The position numbers were made by a program, and so were the translations under genes. From Pyrenophora tritici-repentis (taxonomy: Eukaryota; Ascomycota; Dothideomycetes; Pleosporales; Pleosporaceae), in assembly GCF_003171515.1 (NCBI RefSeq), contig NC_089391.1, positions 744,001 to 808,000 of the forward strand: a DNA stretch of 64,000 nt, written 5' to 3'. The notes beneath the pieces are model-generated. The model saw only the letters and a program-made list of their open reading frames with translations. It made no database searches and was not told the origin of the DNA. Positions 20,913 through 29,958 of the stretch are shown piece after piece. The number at the start of each line of letters is the position of its first letter. Position 1 is the stretch's first letter.

Positions 20913-20932
20913 AGGCAACCGGGCTCATAACC
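20913..20932 (-). other. Primer-binding site, initiator tRNA-Met anticodon half
   Basis: Directly inside the 5' LTR the plus-strand sequence reads GCAACCGGGCTCATAACC. Thirteen bases of this (GGGCTCATAACC and one more) match the anticodon arm of initiator tRNA-Met, not its 3' end. Drosophila copia and yeast Ty5 are known to prime from a cleaved half of this tRNA, and the same is inferred here. Confidence 0.7.
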
Positions 20933-21167
20933 TGTTAGAACAAGGTCTCCTCTGGTGGTATGACTACCATAGGCGACCGAGTAGAGGTACGAAAGGTAAC
21001 CCTGTATTGGATTGAACTTCACTAAGAGCTATTGTTCTATCTACTTGTTGTTATGATGATCTTAGGACGTACATGACAGATCATCATTCCGCGTCGGTCC
21101 TTCTGCTCGGGCTTACTCCACGAACCTCACCTCGCCGACCTGGACTGAACCTAACATATTCTTAACA
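20933..21167 (-). repeat. 5' LTR of the Copia element
   Basis: A 235-bp LTR with the same sequence as 15778-16012. It should carry the element promoter, since transcription runs toward lower coordinates. Confidence 0.95.
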
Positions 21168-21245
21168 GAACGATATAATAGTATAACTTCGCATGCATAT
21201 GTAAAGAAATCCCTTTGTAAACGCCTGCTCACTCAAAGACTCCGC

Positions 21246-22340
21246 CTACGCCTTCTCCATTTTCTCCTTGTGTATGTTAAGTTTGTACTTAAGTTTCTTA
21301 GCCAGCTCCTTTTTCTCCTTGTGTATCTTAAGTTTCTCCTTAAGTCTCTTAGCCAACTCCTTTTCTTTGGGACCCAGGATAGCCTTCAACTCAGGGATGC
21401 CCATCTTTTTGTTTTTGCCGCCCCTGCCACCGCGCTCAACATGGGTCCAGTAGTGGTCGCGAAGATTATCTCCCCTCGAGAAGGGCCTCTCGCAACCAGG
21501 TACCTTGCATATGTATGGCCTCTCCTTGCTATGCGTCTTGAAGTGTCGTCGTAGATGCTCGAATCGTCCAAATGTCTTCTGGCATTTTACCACCTGTCCA
21601 TTTCTGGTCCATGCCATAGGGCACGCATGAAGAAGTTTTTTGGAAGTGGTAATGTTCGAGTTATCGGCGTTCTCCACCCACTTCCCCAGTTCCATGACTT
21701 CGGGTGCTGCACAGTTATTTTTGGTTGTTGAGGCTGAGGACTTCTGGGAGGCTGAGTCGTCATCGTCAGAGTCGTCATCGTCAGACTTGAAGGAGCTTTG
21801 GCTGGAACTCTTTTGGTTGTTGGCTATATCTCCGGTTTCGAAGGCTGTCTCTTGGAACCAGGAGGGCACGGAATCGACTGGTCTAGTTGTGGGGTGTGTG
21901 TGTGGAGATGCGAAACCGTCTGCATATGCTGAGTGTTGAGGTTGACCGTGATTGGGGTTGGCATGGGGAGGCATCGCATAGCTCGGTGAGTACCACGCGG
22001 TTGGTTCGGCGTAGTTGGGTCGTCAGGGTTGTTCTGTTTCGCTCTCCCAGGTAGTTTGGCCGACCGAGGTGTGTAGAACGTCCTGAAAGTGTGGTTTCAC
22101 TACTGGGTACATGGCAAAAGTTTCACAAAGATATGTAGACAAATTTTCGACTTGTCTAATACGAGAGACTGTCGAGATAGGACCGCCACAATGAGGTCCC
22201 TCAAGAGCCCAGGGGTTGAAAGCGCCGACTAGAGCACTTGATGTCATGGAGTGGGGAGAGGTTTCCTGTAAGACTCCATCATACTCTGACACAGATGGGT
22301 ATTGCTTTGAGGTATCCGAATCAGCCCATGGATTCCTCAT
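21246..22340 (-). pseudogene. C2H2 zinc-finger regulator with one in-frame TGA
   Basis: One minus-strand frame from ATG 22340 to 21246 would give 363 amino acids, but codon 106 is TGA (22025-22023). The 242-residue second part could also start at ATG 21974. It has an acidic, Ser-rich stretch ([10 protein letters not shown]), then a C2H2 finger pair. The first finger is irregular ([23 protein letters not shown]). The second is regular ([25 protein letters not shown]), followed by a basic tail GGRGGKNKK and a duplicated coiled-coil-like KELAK(R/K)LK segment. The layout resembles fungal BrlA-like C2H2 regulators, so DNA binding in the nucleus is likely. The stop context is TGA C, known to allow readthrough. 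A pseudogene, readthrough, or use of the inner ATG all remain possible. Confidence 0.65.
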
Positions 22341-23432
22341 GGCGGAACTGTGACAGGCTTAGCGGAGATACTGAGATTCGAGAAAGTCGACGCACTGGTG
22401 CAAGTTCAGTATGATATGCTAGTATATAGACTGAATAACGAAGACGATGTTGAAGAGTCAAGCACTTGAGGATCAGGAGTGATGGATCATGTTCTGATCG
22501 TTGCACCGGCAGGCACGAGCCGATATAATATATACCTTCCATATGAGCGAGTTATGCGACTACGCCTCGAAGCTCCGAGAAGGATGACGTTGGGATTCAG
22601 CATATGGAAGAATGCTAACGATTAATGGATGCCACCACAATCCCAAGTGCACGGTACCTGAGTGACATGGGGGGATGGTCGAAGGTGACTAATCCCCGTC
22701 AAAAGCAAGCATTATATTGGGCGAGAGCTTCGCCCCCACAATGCACAGACTAAACTCAATCCTAGCGCTTATAAGGCTATGCATAGCCTGGGCATTCACA
22801 CGCAAACGTGGTTAGGAGATTCGAACTGCTGTATTTGCGTTAAATGTCAGCCAACTGTGCATTAGTCAGGGCGTACATCTATGCAATGACGTTAGAGTAG
22901 GTAAGGAAAACGTAGTGGAAATGACATGGTTGTGAACGGTCTGTAGGTACTGTGTTCCAGCTACCTAGTCCAGATGCTATTCACAGTCGAGATGAACAGA
23001 AGAAGAGAAAAGTGGGCGGCCATCGTGCTTTTGTTTGGGTTGACGCACGGCCCACGTGCTGTTGCGGAAGGAGTGATAGAAGGAAGGAAGCGACTAGGTC
23101 AGCGGCCTAGCCATGTGACCCAGGGCTCAGCCCGTTACAATGGTCGTCCGAGACAATGCTCAAGCGAGGACGAATGTGCATCATGGTGGCCAATGATGAG
23201 CTGCTATAGTCTAACACTTCTGTCTTGGAACTTGTGTCATGTGTATCCTTTCTATGCCACCAATGGTTTGCCACTGATCAGGCTGACTTTGTCCCGCGTC
23301 GAGACCGTTTTGCGACAGACCAAGGAAAACCTCCGACTAGCTGGATATCTGCCCCGTCCAAAAGATATTTGATCATATGCAGCGAGCGACCTGAAATACG
23401 TTCGTTCACGTCCGTGGTATTAAAGATCTAAC
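22341..23432. other. No supported gene; shared repeats at 22690-22940
   Basis: The segment 22690-22775 repeats 14880-14950. The segment 22790-22940 resembles 4125-4290 and includes a tRNA-like word on the minus strand (AGTTCGAATCT at 22817-22827). An ATG-started frame of 132 codons at 22974-23372 has no domain and I do not support it as a gene. Confidence 0.4.
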
Positions 23433-23632
23433 TGTCGGATCGTGAGTATCGGTAGAGACGTCGGCTGCTTGACACTTCGGCCCGACTTCGGCCCACCTTG
23501 CGCAGAGCTTAGGTGTACCTTCGTAGCAGCTATGTTCGTAGAAGATCAATACCGATACCAATACCAATACCAGTCACCAGAAGAACCTCGTTGTTGTTAT
23601 TCACCCGTACGATCGTACAAGGCCTACCAACA
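23433..23632 (-). repeat. Solo LTR, family TGTTGG..CCGACA, copy A
   Basis: A 200-bp copy read on the minus strand from TGTTGGTAGGCCTTG to ATCCGACA. It is flanked by CTAAC on both sides (23428-23432 and 23633-23637). It lies in inverted orientation to copy B, with a 108-bp spacer. Confidence 0.85.
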
Positions 23633-23740
23633 CTAACAGTGTTTGTCGACTATACTTAACTTTCAATTTATATGTGCAACAAGACTTTATTAGAGCAGGG
23701 GTGAGTTGCTGTGATTAGTGATGGGGCAATAAAAAGTAAC

Positions 23741-23928
23741 TGTTGGTAGGCCTTGTACGATCGTACGGGTGAATAACAACAACGAGGTTCTTCTGGTGAC
23801 TGGTATTTTTATTCATTGTCTACGAACATAGCTGCTACGAAGGTACACCTAAGCTCTGCGCAAGGTGGGCCGAGGTCGGGCCGAAGTGTCAAGCAGCCGA
23901 CGTCTCTACCGATACTCACGATCCGACA
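23741..23928 (+). repeat. Solo LTR, family TGTTGG..CCGACA, copy B
   Basis: A 188-bp plus-strand copy flanked by GTAAC on both sides (23736-23740 and 23929-23933). Compared with copy C it lacks about 200 internal bases. Confidence 0.85.
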
Positions 23929-25859
23929 GTAACTTAACTATTTTCGGCTCCTCATCCTTAGATTCAAGGGAAATCGAGTAGAACATAACGTACTCCACCT
24001 TCCAAGGCTATCTACAGCCCCGGACGCCATGCAAGCTATTTCGAAGCATCCCCGCTACGAATGTGTAATGCTGGGAGAGCCTAACAAAAGCATATCCTAG
24101 CAAAAGTATTTTAAAAGAAGAGAGTATTTTCATTACTACATGAAAGCTCTCTATGGCAATGACAGGAATCAAACCTACTAAGTTCCAGATTGATTAAGGA
24201 AATTCTCGAGGAATGACAACCTGCACGCTTCCTATTAGACGCGCTTAAACAGAGGTAGTTCAAAAAGCTAGCACAGAAATATTTCTTCTAAGCAGCTAGA
24301 AGACATTCTCAGTCATGGTTAGGGGAGGCTAGCTCAGCGATTCAGGAAGAAGTGCCACGAGCAGCAAGCCAAGCAGATTACGGCAAAGCAATAGTTGCGA
24401 GCATTTAAGTCAACAGTACTCAATTCCTGTCAAATAATCGCACTGTAGGCAAAGTATATGTATTAGATTGTGTGTGCTGTGTGTAATCAGGATTTATTGT
24501 TCTAATAGCTACGGTGGTAGGATTGGCCCTTGCACTCTTGGCGTCAGGCTCTTCTCAACTTAACCTTACCTCGACCAGATTTCAGGCCTTAAATCTGACA
24601 ATTCCATACAGACCTGGTCACTCTCGATATAATTTGTTGCGGCTCTGGCAGACTATATGACTTTCTAATGTATAAGGCGAAATTTAAGTAGCTAACTCGC
24701 ATGTTCGGTTGGTAATTGGTGTTACTGACAGTCAAAAGGCGATAGGCGGTAAGGTGCACACACAAATTAGTGAAGCACATTAGAACCATAAGTAGAATTG
24801 TGCATGGACAAAATAGACGAGACTAAGAAGAGAGGCGTCAAGTAAATCACACATAGATTAGCTGACAAGGTCACGGTGACTTTAGTGTCCCTAGTTAAGA
24901 CCAGACTTCGGAACAATAAAGACACTTGCGGTTTTGTTTCCTAATTAAGCATGTCTCAGATTACTCCAAGGTTCGTGCCACCCTATATTAGGAAACAAAA
25001 CCGCTAGTGTCTTGATTGTTCCCAAGTCTGGTTGAGACGATAGTTAAATAGGGGGGGACAACATGAAGCGGGTAATTTGTCGTAATGGCGTTAACCTGCT
25101 GTATTCGGAGCTGTCGAGAGCCTATCATCTGCATTGCTTATCTATGTTTAGAATTCTAAGCAAGTTTTGCCCCTGGGCCACTACCAGGAAGATCTAGCAA
25201 AGGCACAATCAGTAAATGGCTTGCCGGGATGGTTTATAACAACTGAAAATGATTAAGATCGTGCGAGATATGTAGGCCCGATGTGCTCAGACGCTGTGGG
25301 CGTTTATAGGGCAAAGATGGTGAGCCGCTTACGCCGGGCTGTCAATCGCGTAAATGTCCCATCCTCGGCGATGTGCTATGAGTCGGGGAAGAGACGTTTG
25401 GACTTGTACGCATTTACCCTCGTGCATGGCGTTGGTCGAATCCTCGGGTGTACAACGACACTAAACGACAGGCTTAGGGGCTTATAGCTAGATAACGTAA
25501 CTAATCCTTTGCATAATGCATAAACCTTACGTAGGCTACTTTTCTACAGATTTGGGGGGGTATTTCTCTATAGTGGTCAAAAAATTGCTACAGCGGGCCG
25601 CGGCGAACTACACAAGAGCTACCTGCATAAGTTTTGTTGCAGTTAATGCAGTCATTTAAAGTGTGTCCGCGCGAGGCAGTAATCAGAGTATTTGCTGTCT
25701 GTCTGTGTGTGTTGTCGTTGTCTGCTGGCCTTGCTACAAAGGCAGCAGCAGGGTCTATTTTACATGACGTATCACCATCACGTGACACACGTGAAACACG
25801 TGATCCGCTTCTCCTCATAACCGTCACAAGTTTTCTATACCTCTCATACGCATATATAT
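23929..25859. other. AT-rich spacer without a gene
   Basis: AT-rich, stop-dense sequence of the kind produced by RIP. Only the hairpin at 24901-25031 stands out. Open frames such as 25634-25879 have no domain. Confidence 0.5.
24901..25031. repeat. 131-bp hairpin, MITE-like
   Basis: Two 45-bp arms, 24901-24945 (CCAGACTTCGGAACAAT..) and 24987-25031, are inverted copies with about five mismatches around a 41-base loop. Such foldback units are typical of miniature inverted-repeat elements. I could not define a target duplication. Confidence 0.7.
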
Positions 25860-26138
25860 ATGTGCGTCTCCTACCTTGAGAGATTCAATAAGAGAGACTA
25901 CAGCCTATGCACATGCTACAAACCACAAACGCCACAGCATCTACTCATAGAATGCAAGCAATACAAAATACACAGAAACACACTCAAAGAAGCAATACAA
26001 CACAGGCCTATTACCCTTCCACTTCTCCTCCAAACAAAGACTGGCATTGAAGCTACTATAGCTTTTATTGCAAGCACTAAGATTGGCACGAGAAAATGGC
26101 ACCTAGGGCAAACCACAGAACGGACAGACACTGTATAA
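25860..26138 (+). pseudogene. C-terminal end of a LINE polyprotein
   Basis: The frame encodes YSLCTCYKPQTPQHLLIECK, the C-terminal zinc-knuckle-like segment that follows RNase H in Tad/I-type LINEs. LINE-B has the equivalent CLCGRPKTPEHLVFC. Only about 90 codons remain, with no reverse transcriptase, so it is a 5'-truncated copy. Confidence 0.7.
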
Positions 26139-26450
26139 AACTACAACACAACATTTCCTTACCTAAAAGAGCCCGCTGCTACATCTCTTTCTACTCACTA
26201 AACTGCTCTTTAGCACCTGCGCCAACAGAAGACTAGCTCTAAAATTGGACTACGCAAACTATCCCCCAAACTGTACGATAACCACTGAAACTCCATAACG
26301 ACAACCTGTCAGATATAATGAGATATTGCACAAAAGTGATGGATGTTGATGATTGTGTGTCTTGTGTTCTGTCTATCGTGTTGATGTTGATGTTGATGTT
26401 GATTATGGTTTAACGCCCTATCTGTAACCTCCCATAGGGTATTCGGGCGG

Positions 26451-29400
26451 CACAGATGTCAATGAGCAAGCTGAGCGAGCTCAGCCAATTGGCTTGCTCA
26501 GCCAATTGAGCGGAGGCCAGCAGCTCGCTCGGCTCGCTCGGATTGGCTGAAACAGGGCTGTCAGCTCGCTCGGCTTGATGGGCTCAGTCCCGATTAGGAA
26601 AGTTATATAGAAACCTTGGTGTTGAGTTTCTCAGCTAATATCCCACTTATGTACACCGTATTTCGCGTCCATCTCCTCATCGCTGATAGCCTCCTTTACA
26701 GGCACCTCACCACTGCCAAATCCAGCTCTTATCCATCGTCGATCGCACTGTATTGCTGCTAGAAGTTGCGGAGAAATGCTGCGCCGACGGGGCTCGAGGA
26801 GGTCACCCAGCTCGCTGAATAAGCGCTCACACTCACAGCTTGAGCCTGGGATTGATAGCATGTCGATAGCAAATTTGCTAAGGCTGGGGTAGCGATCGCG
26901 GAGTCCTACCCAGTATTTTATAGGGTCGACGCCCTCGCTAGCGATCGGTTCGCTGCGTTTCCAAGCCTCATATTCATCCTCCTCGTTCTCCGTAAGCCCT
27001 GCAGGCTCAATAAAGCTGTTGATAGCGTCGTCTATATCATTGTGCCTGACTTTGGGGCGTAAGCGCGGCTTCGGTAAGCTTTTGTACTCCGCCCACAAAT
27101 GTTGAAACTTGCGGTTGCTGCTCTCTAGCCAATCAGGCTTATCCGCCCACGCTGCGTCAAGGTAGCTTTTGTAGCGAGGATGAAGGATTGTAGCAGCATA
27201 GTAAGCTGGCGAGAGGTCGAGCTTGTTGTAGTACTCGCGGGCTTTAACTAGGGCAGCGCGGAGGTTGATAGCAAGGTGGTCTTCGGGTGACTCTGTATGC
27301 TCATCGTGAATGACGTCTTCATAGCTTTGCAAGCGGTCCTCATAGACTCCAAGTAAGTATTCAAATACTGGAATAACCTCAGCGATTGCTCCAAAAGCAC
27401 CGCTTTTGCCGCGGCCTTCAAGCCGTTTTGTAGCTTGTTTCAGTGGCCTGAGCACATCAATATACTCAGCAATCACCTGCCAGTCATGGGCATTGATCCC
27501 ATCAGACCTCATCCAATCCGGCGCTGCAGGCAGCTTGTTGTTACGACTTCGGGCGTACGCGTCTTCAGTTTCAATCTTCTGAATATGGTAGTTGGCGTAC
27601 CCATTAACCGCTAATTGCAACTCAACAGCGCGCTCAAAACACGAAACGTAAGAGTTCCAGCGAGTAACAACTGGCTTGACGGGCTCCTTGATTTTGTGCT
27701 GTTCTGTTGGCGCGTTGACAGGCTGGTCCCTAATAGCGAGCTTCTGATACTTCTCAAAAAGAGCGTACTGTTGTGGTGTTTTGATGTAGTTGATAACCGC
27801 GAGAAGCACTCCTAATGGTCCATCGCCTCGCCAAGTAGCCATGTTCTCAGCTTCGTTCACGCGCTCAGTCTCCTCGTTGTCGTAGGACTCTTTCTCCTCA
27901 CCCCAGAGTAGCATCTGGCCAATGAGATTAAGCGTATGAGGACCGCAGCGAAGGCGACGCTCGGTAGCGCTGAAGCCCATCTGCAAGGCGAGAGTGTTGA
28001 TCGTGGTGTTGTTGTTATGTGCGTTGTCGAGGACGAAGTAACCGAGCTTGCCCACAGTGATTTCGAACTGCTTGAATATTGCCATCACGACCTCAGCCAT
28101 GGCCTCGCCGGTGTGGGCACCTGTCAGTTGTGGGAGCGCAATAGGCAAGTCCCTGAGCTCGCCAGAGCTATCAACGTAGTGGGCGACGATACCTAAGTAA
28201 CCGCGCTTGCCACCTTTTGTCGTCCATCCGTCAAAGCTTATATAGACTTTGCTCATTAATTCTGAAAGGCTTGCGATAACCTTTGGTAACAGGTAGTTGT
28301 ACAGGCGTATAACGTATCGTGAGACGCTGTTATGAGATGCCCACAGGGCTCGTTCTGCCTCTACGCTAGCTAATTGTATCATATTGCGAAAAGACGATGA
28401 TTCGAATTGTGAGAGTGGGAGGTTGTTTTCGACGAGCCAGGTGACGGCCGCAAGCCTAAACTCTTGTATATTGAAGTTGGTAAGCTCGTTGGCAACAGCC
28501 TGAGAGCAGCCCTTCTGAAGGGCGCGTTCGAGGAGAGTTTCTTTCCGAGGAGCGACGGTAGTGCGCTTACTTGGAGGCTTCAAGCCATGACCTTTCTTGT
28601 CTTCTCCGAGATGACGTGCTGGCGCTGATGGAGACTGCGAGACGTCATGTATGCCACGGCCAACAGTAGTGAACTTGTGCTTATAGCAATAGTGGCAGAT
28701 CCACGTGACTTTTGCGACGTTGCTGCGCAAGGCGATGCGATAGCCATGGCTGTATACCCAGCTTGCTCGGTTCGAAAGTGATGTGGGCGGCTTGCAGTGC
28801 TTTGGGTAGCGACTCCAATTAAAGCCGTCGTATTTGTCCTCTACCCATACGAAACCCTCGTCGACAGCCTCGCTAGCTGCTCCTGAAGCTGCAACAGTGG
28901 CATGCTCGCTGCCCTCAGGTGGTGGGATGATTGTCTCTTCGGCGCGCGACTCTCGGAGGGTCGCTTCAAAATTTGGTGCTTGTGGCGCGGCGACGAGAGC
29001 TTGACGCGGCGACAGCGGTGGAGGAGGTGGAGATGGTGAGAATGGCCGAGTATCGACTAGCACAGGTTGGCTGGCAGTCCCGCGATGACGCGCTGCGACT
29101 CTAGGGCGCTTCGAAGTTGTCGCGATTTCTAGAGCATTAACGCGTGTTCTTTTTGCTGGCATTATAGCAACGGCGAGGTAGATAATAGCTGCAAATAGAG
29201 ACGCGTTGATGGAGTATAGGTGAGTGTGGTGGGTGATAAGTAGTAAGTGAAGTGTCGCAGAAGGAGAATATTGTTGCCAGGCCGTTAGCCGGAAATTTAG
29301 TAGCTTATTTGCTAGAAATATAGCAAAAAAGAGTGTATTTTAGGTTATAACTAGGTTTCGAACTTACGCACTACACCTAAAAATCATCGTGAGATTGCCC

Positions 29401-29591
29401 CTCCACCAAGTCCTTCAGCCCCAAGTTTCCAACCGCCCCATCCAACCAAGCTAAGCAAGCTGACTGAGCGAGCGCCTATCCCTAAGCTCGCTCGGCTTGC
29501 AAGCGCGCACTGCGCGCTCAGCTCATTCGGCTTGGTCAAAACGTCCAAGCCGAGCGAGCTGAGCGAGCCGGCTCGCTCGTTGACAAGTATG
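26451..29591 (-). mobile_element. Complete hAT transposon
   Basis: A 3141-bp element with an 8-bp target duplication TCGGGCGG at 26443-26450 and 29592-29599. The terminal inverted repeats are CACAGATGTCAATGAGC on the left and the imperfect CATACTTGTCAACGAGC (read inward) on the right. Both ends are packed with GCTCGCTCGGCT-like words in both orientations, which are likely transposase-binding sites. The transposase frame is intact, so the copy could be autonomous. Confidence 0.93.
26631..29162 (-). CDS. hAT transposase, 843 aa
   Basis: It cuts and pastes the hAT element through a DDE/RNase H-fold mechanism. The N-terminus has an NLS-like KRPR and a Pro-rich stretch. A BED-type zinc finger begins near residue 149 (WICHYCYKHKF). 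The catalytic core includes VYISFDGWTTKGG (about 306), YFVLDNAHNNNTTI (about 378) and RCGPHTLNLI (about 408). The C-terminal hATC dimerisation domain (YPSLSKFAIDMLSIPGSSCECERLFSELG) starts near 754. The length is usual for fungal hAT transposases, and there are no stops or frameshifts. The ATG at 29162 is about 430 bp inside the right end. Confidence 0.95.
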   Translation of the reverse strand: MPAKRTRVNALEIATTSKRPRVAARHRGTASQPVLVDTRPFSPSPPPPPLSPRQALVAAPQAPNFEATLRESRAEETIIPPPEGSEHATVAASGAASEAVDEGFVWVEDKYDGFNWSRYPKHCKPPTSLSNRASWVYSHGYRIALRSNVAKVTWICHYCYKHKFTTVGRGIHDVSQSPSAPARHLGEDKKGHGLKPPSKRTTVAPRKETLLERALQKGCSQAVANELTNFNIQEFRLAAVTWLVENNLPLSQFESSSFRNMIQLASVEAERALWASHNSVSRYVIRLYNYLLPKVIASLSELMSKVYISFDGWTTKGGKRGYLGIVAHYVDSSGELRDLPIALPQLTGAHTGEAMAEVVMAIFKQFEITVGKLGYFVLDNAHNNNTTINTLALQMGFSATERRLRCGPHTLNLIGQMLLWGEEKESYDNEETERVNEAENMATWRGDGPLGVLLAVINYIKTPQQYALFEKYQKLAIRDQPVNAPTEQHKIKEPVKPVVTRWNSYVSCFERAVELQLAVNGYANYHIQKIETEDAYARSRNNKLPAAPDWMRSDGINAHDWQVIAEYIDVLRPLKQATKRLEGRGKSGAFGAIAEVIPVFEYLLGVYEDRLQSYEDVIHDEHTESPEDHLAINLRAALVKAREYYNKLDLSPAYYAATILHPRYKSYLDAAWADKPDWLESSNRKFQHLWAEYKSLPKPRLRPKVRHNDIDDAINSFIEPAGLTENEEDEYEAWKRSEPIASEGVDPIKYWVGLRDRYPSLSKFAIDMLSIPGSSCECERLFSELGDLLEPRRRSISPQLLAAIQCDRRWIRAGFGSGEVPVKEAISDEEMDAKYGVHKWDIS

Positions 29592-29958
29592 TCGGGCGGG
29601 TCCTGCCGTGGTCTTATAGTGCTGTCGCACTTGCCTCGTGGAACCTATTCCTAGGTGTTTTGTATCTAAGGGGAGTGATGCCCTGCCTATATACATGTTC
29701 GTGAAAAGGACTCCCGCCATTTGAAGCCGTTTTCCTACAATATTCTAGTATTTCGTGGCTTGCGCCTTTGATCGATGCAGTACAATAACTACTTTTCAGA
29801 GAGAGAAACGAAAAAGTAACAAGAGGCAGATTGAGATATAATGAAAAGTTTGAAAGAGAGCGTGTGGGTTGTGGCATCTATGCGGCGTTCTGCCGCGAAT
29901 CCTACACTGAATAATGCCAAGGAATTCAGCGGGTCTTTGTGAAATTCAAAAATAGAAA

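Larger units (their letters stand above)
15778..21167 (-). mobile_element. Complete Ty1/Copia retrotransposon
   Basis: A 5390-bp element is bounded by two LTRs of 235 bp that I read as identical, and by a 5-bp target duplication GAACG (15773-15777 and 21168-21172). The whole gag-pol is one open frame on the minus strand. Identical LTRs plus an undamaged 1517-codon frame mean a recent insertion that RIP has not hit. The element lies 78 bp beyond the stop codon of the C2H2 zinc-finger gene at 21246-22340. A diverged solo LTR of the same family lies at 1695-1928. Confidence 0.97.

Noticed and set aside
23433..23928. Reading the inverted pair as one foldback transposon
   Set aside because: Each arm has its own 5-bp target duplication, so they are two separate LTR insertions.
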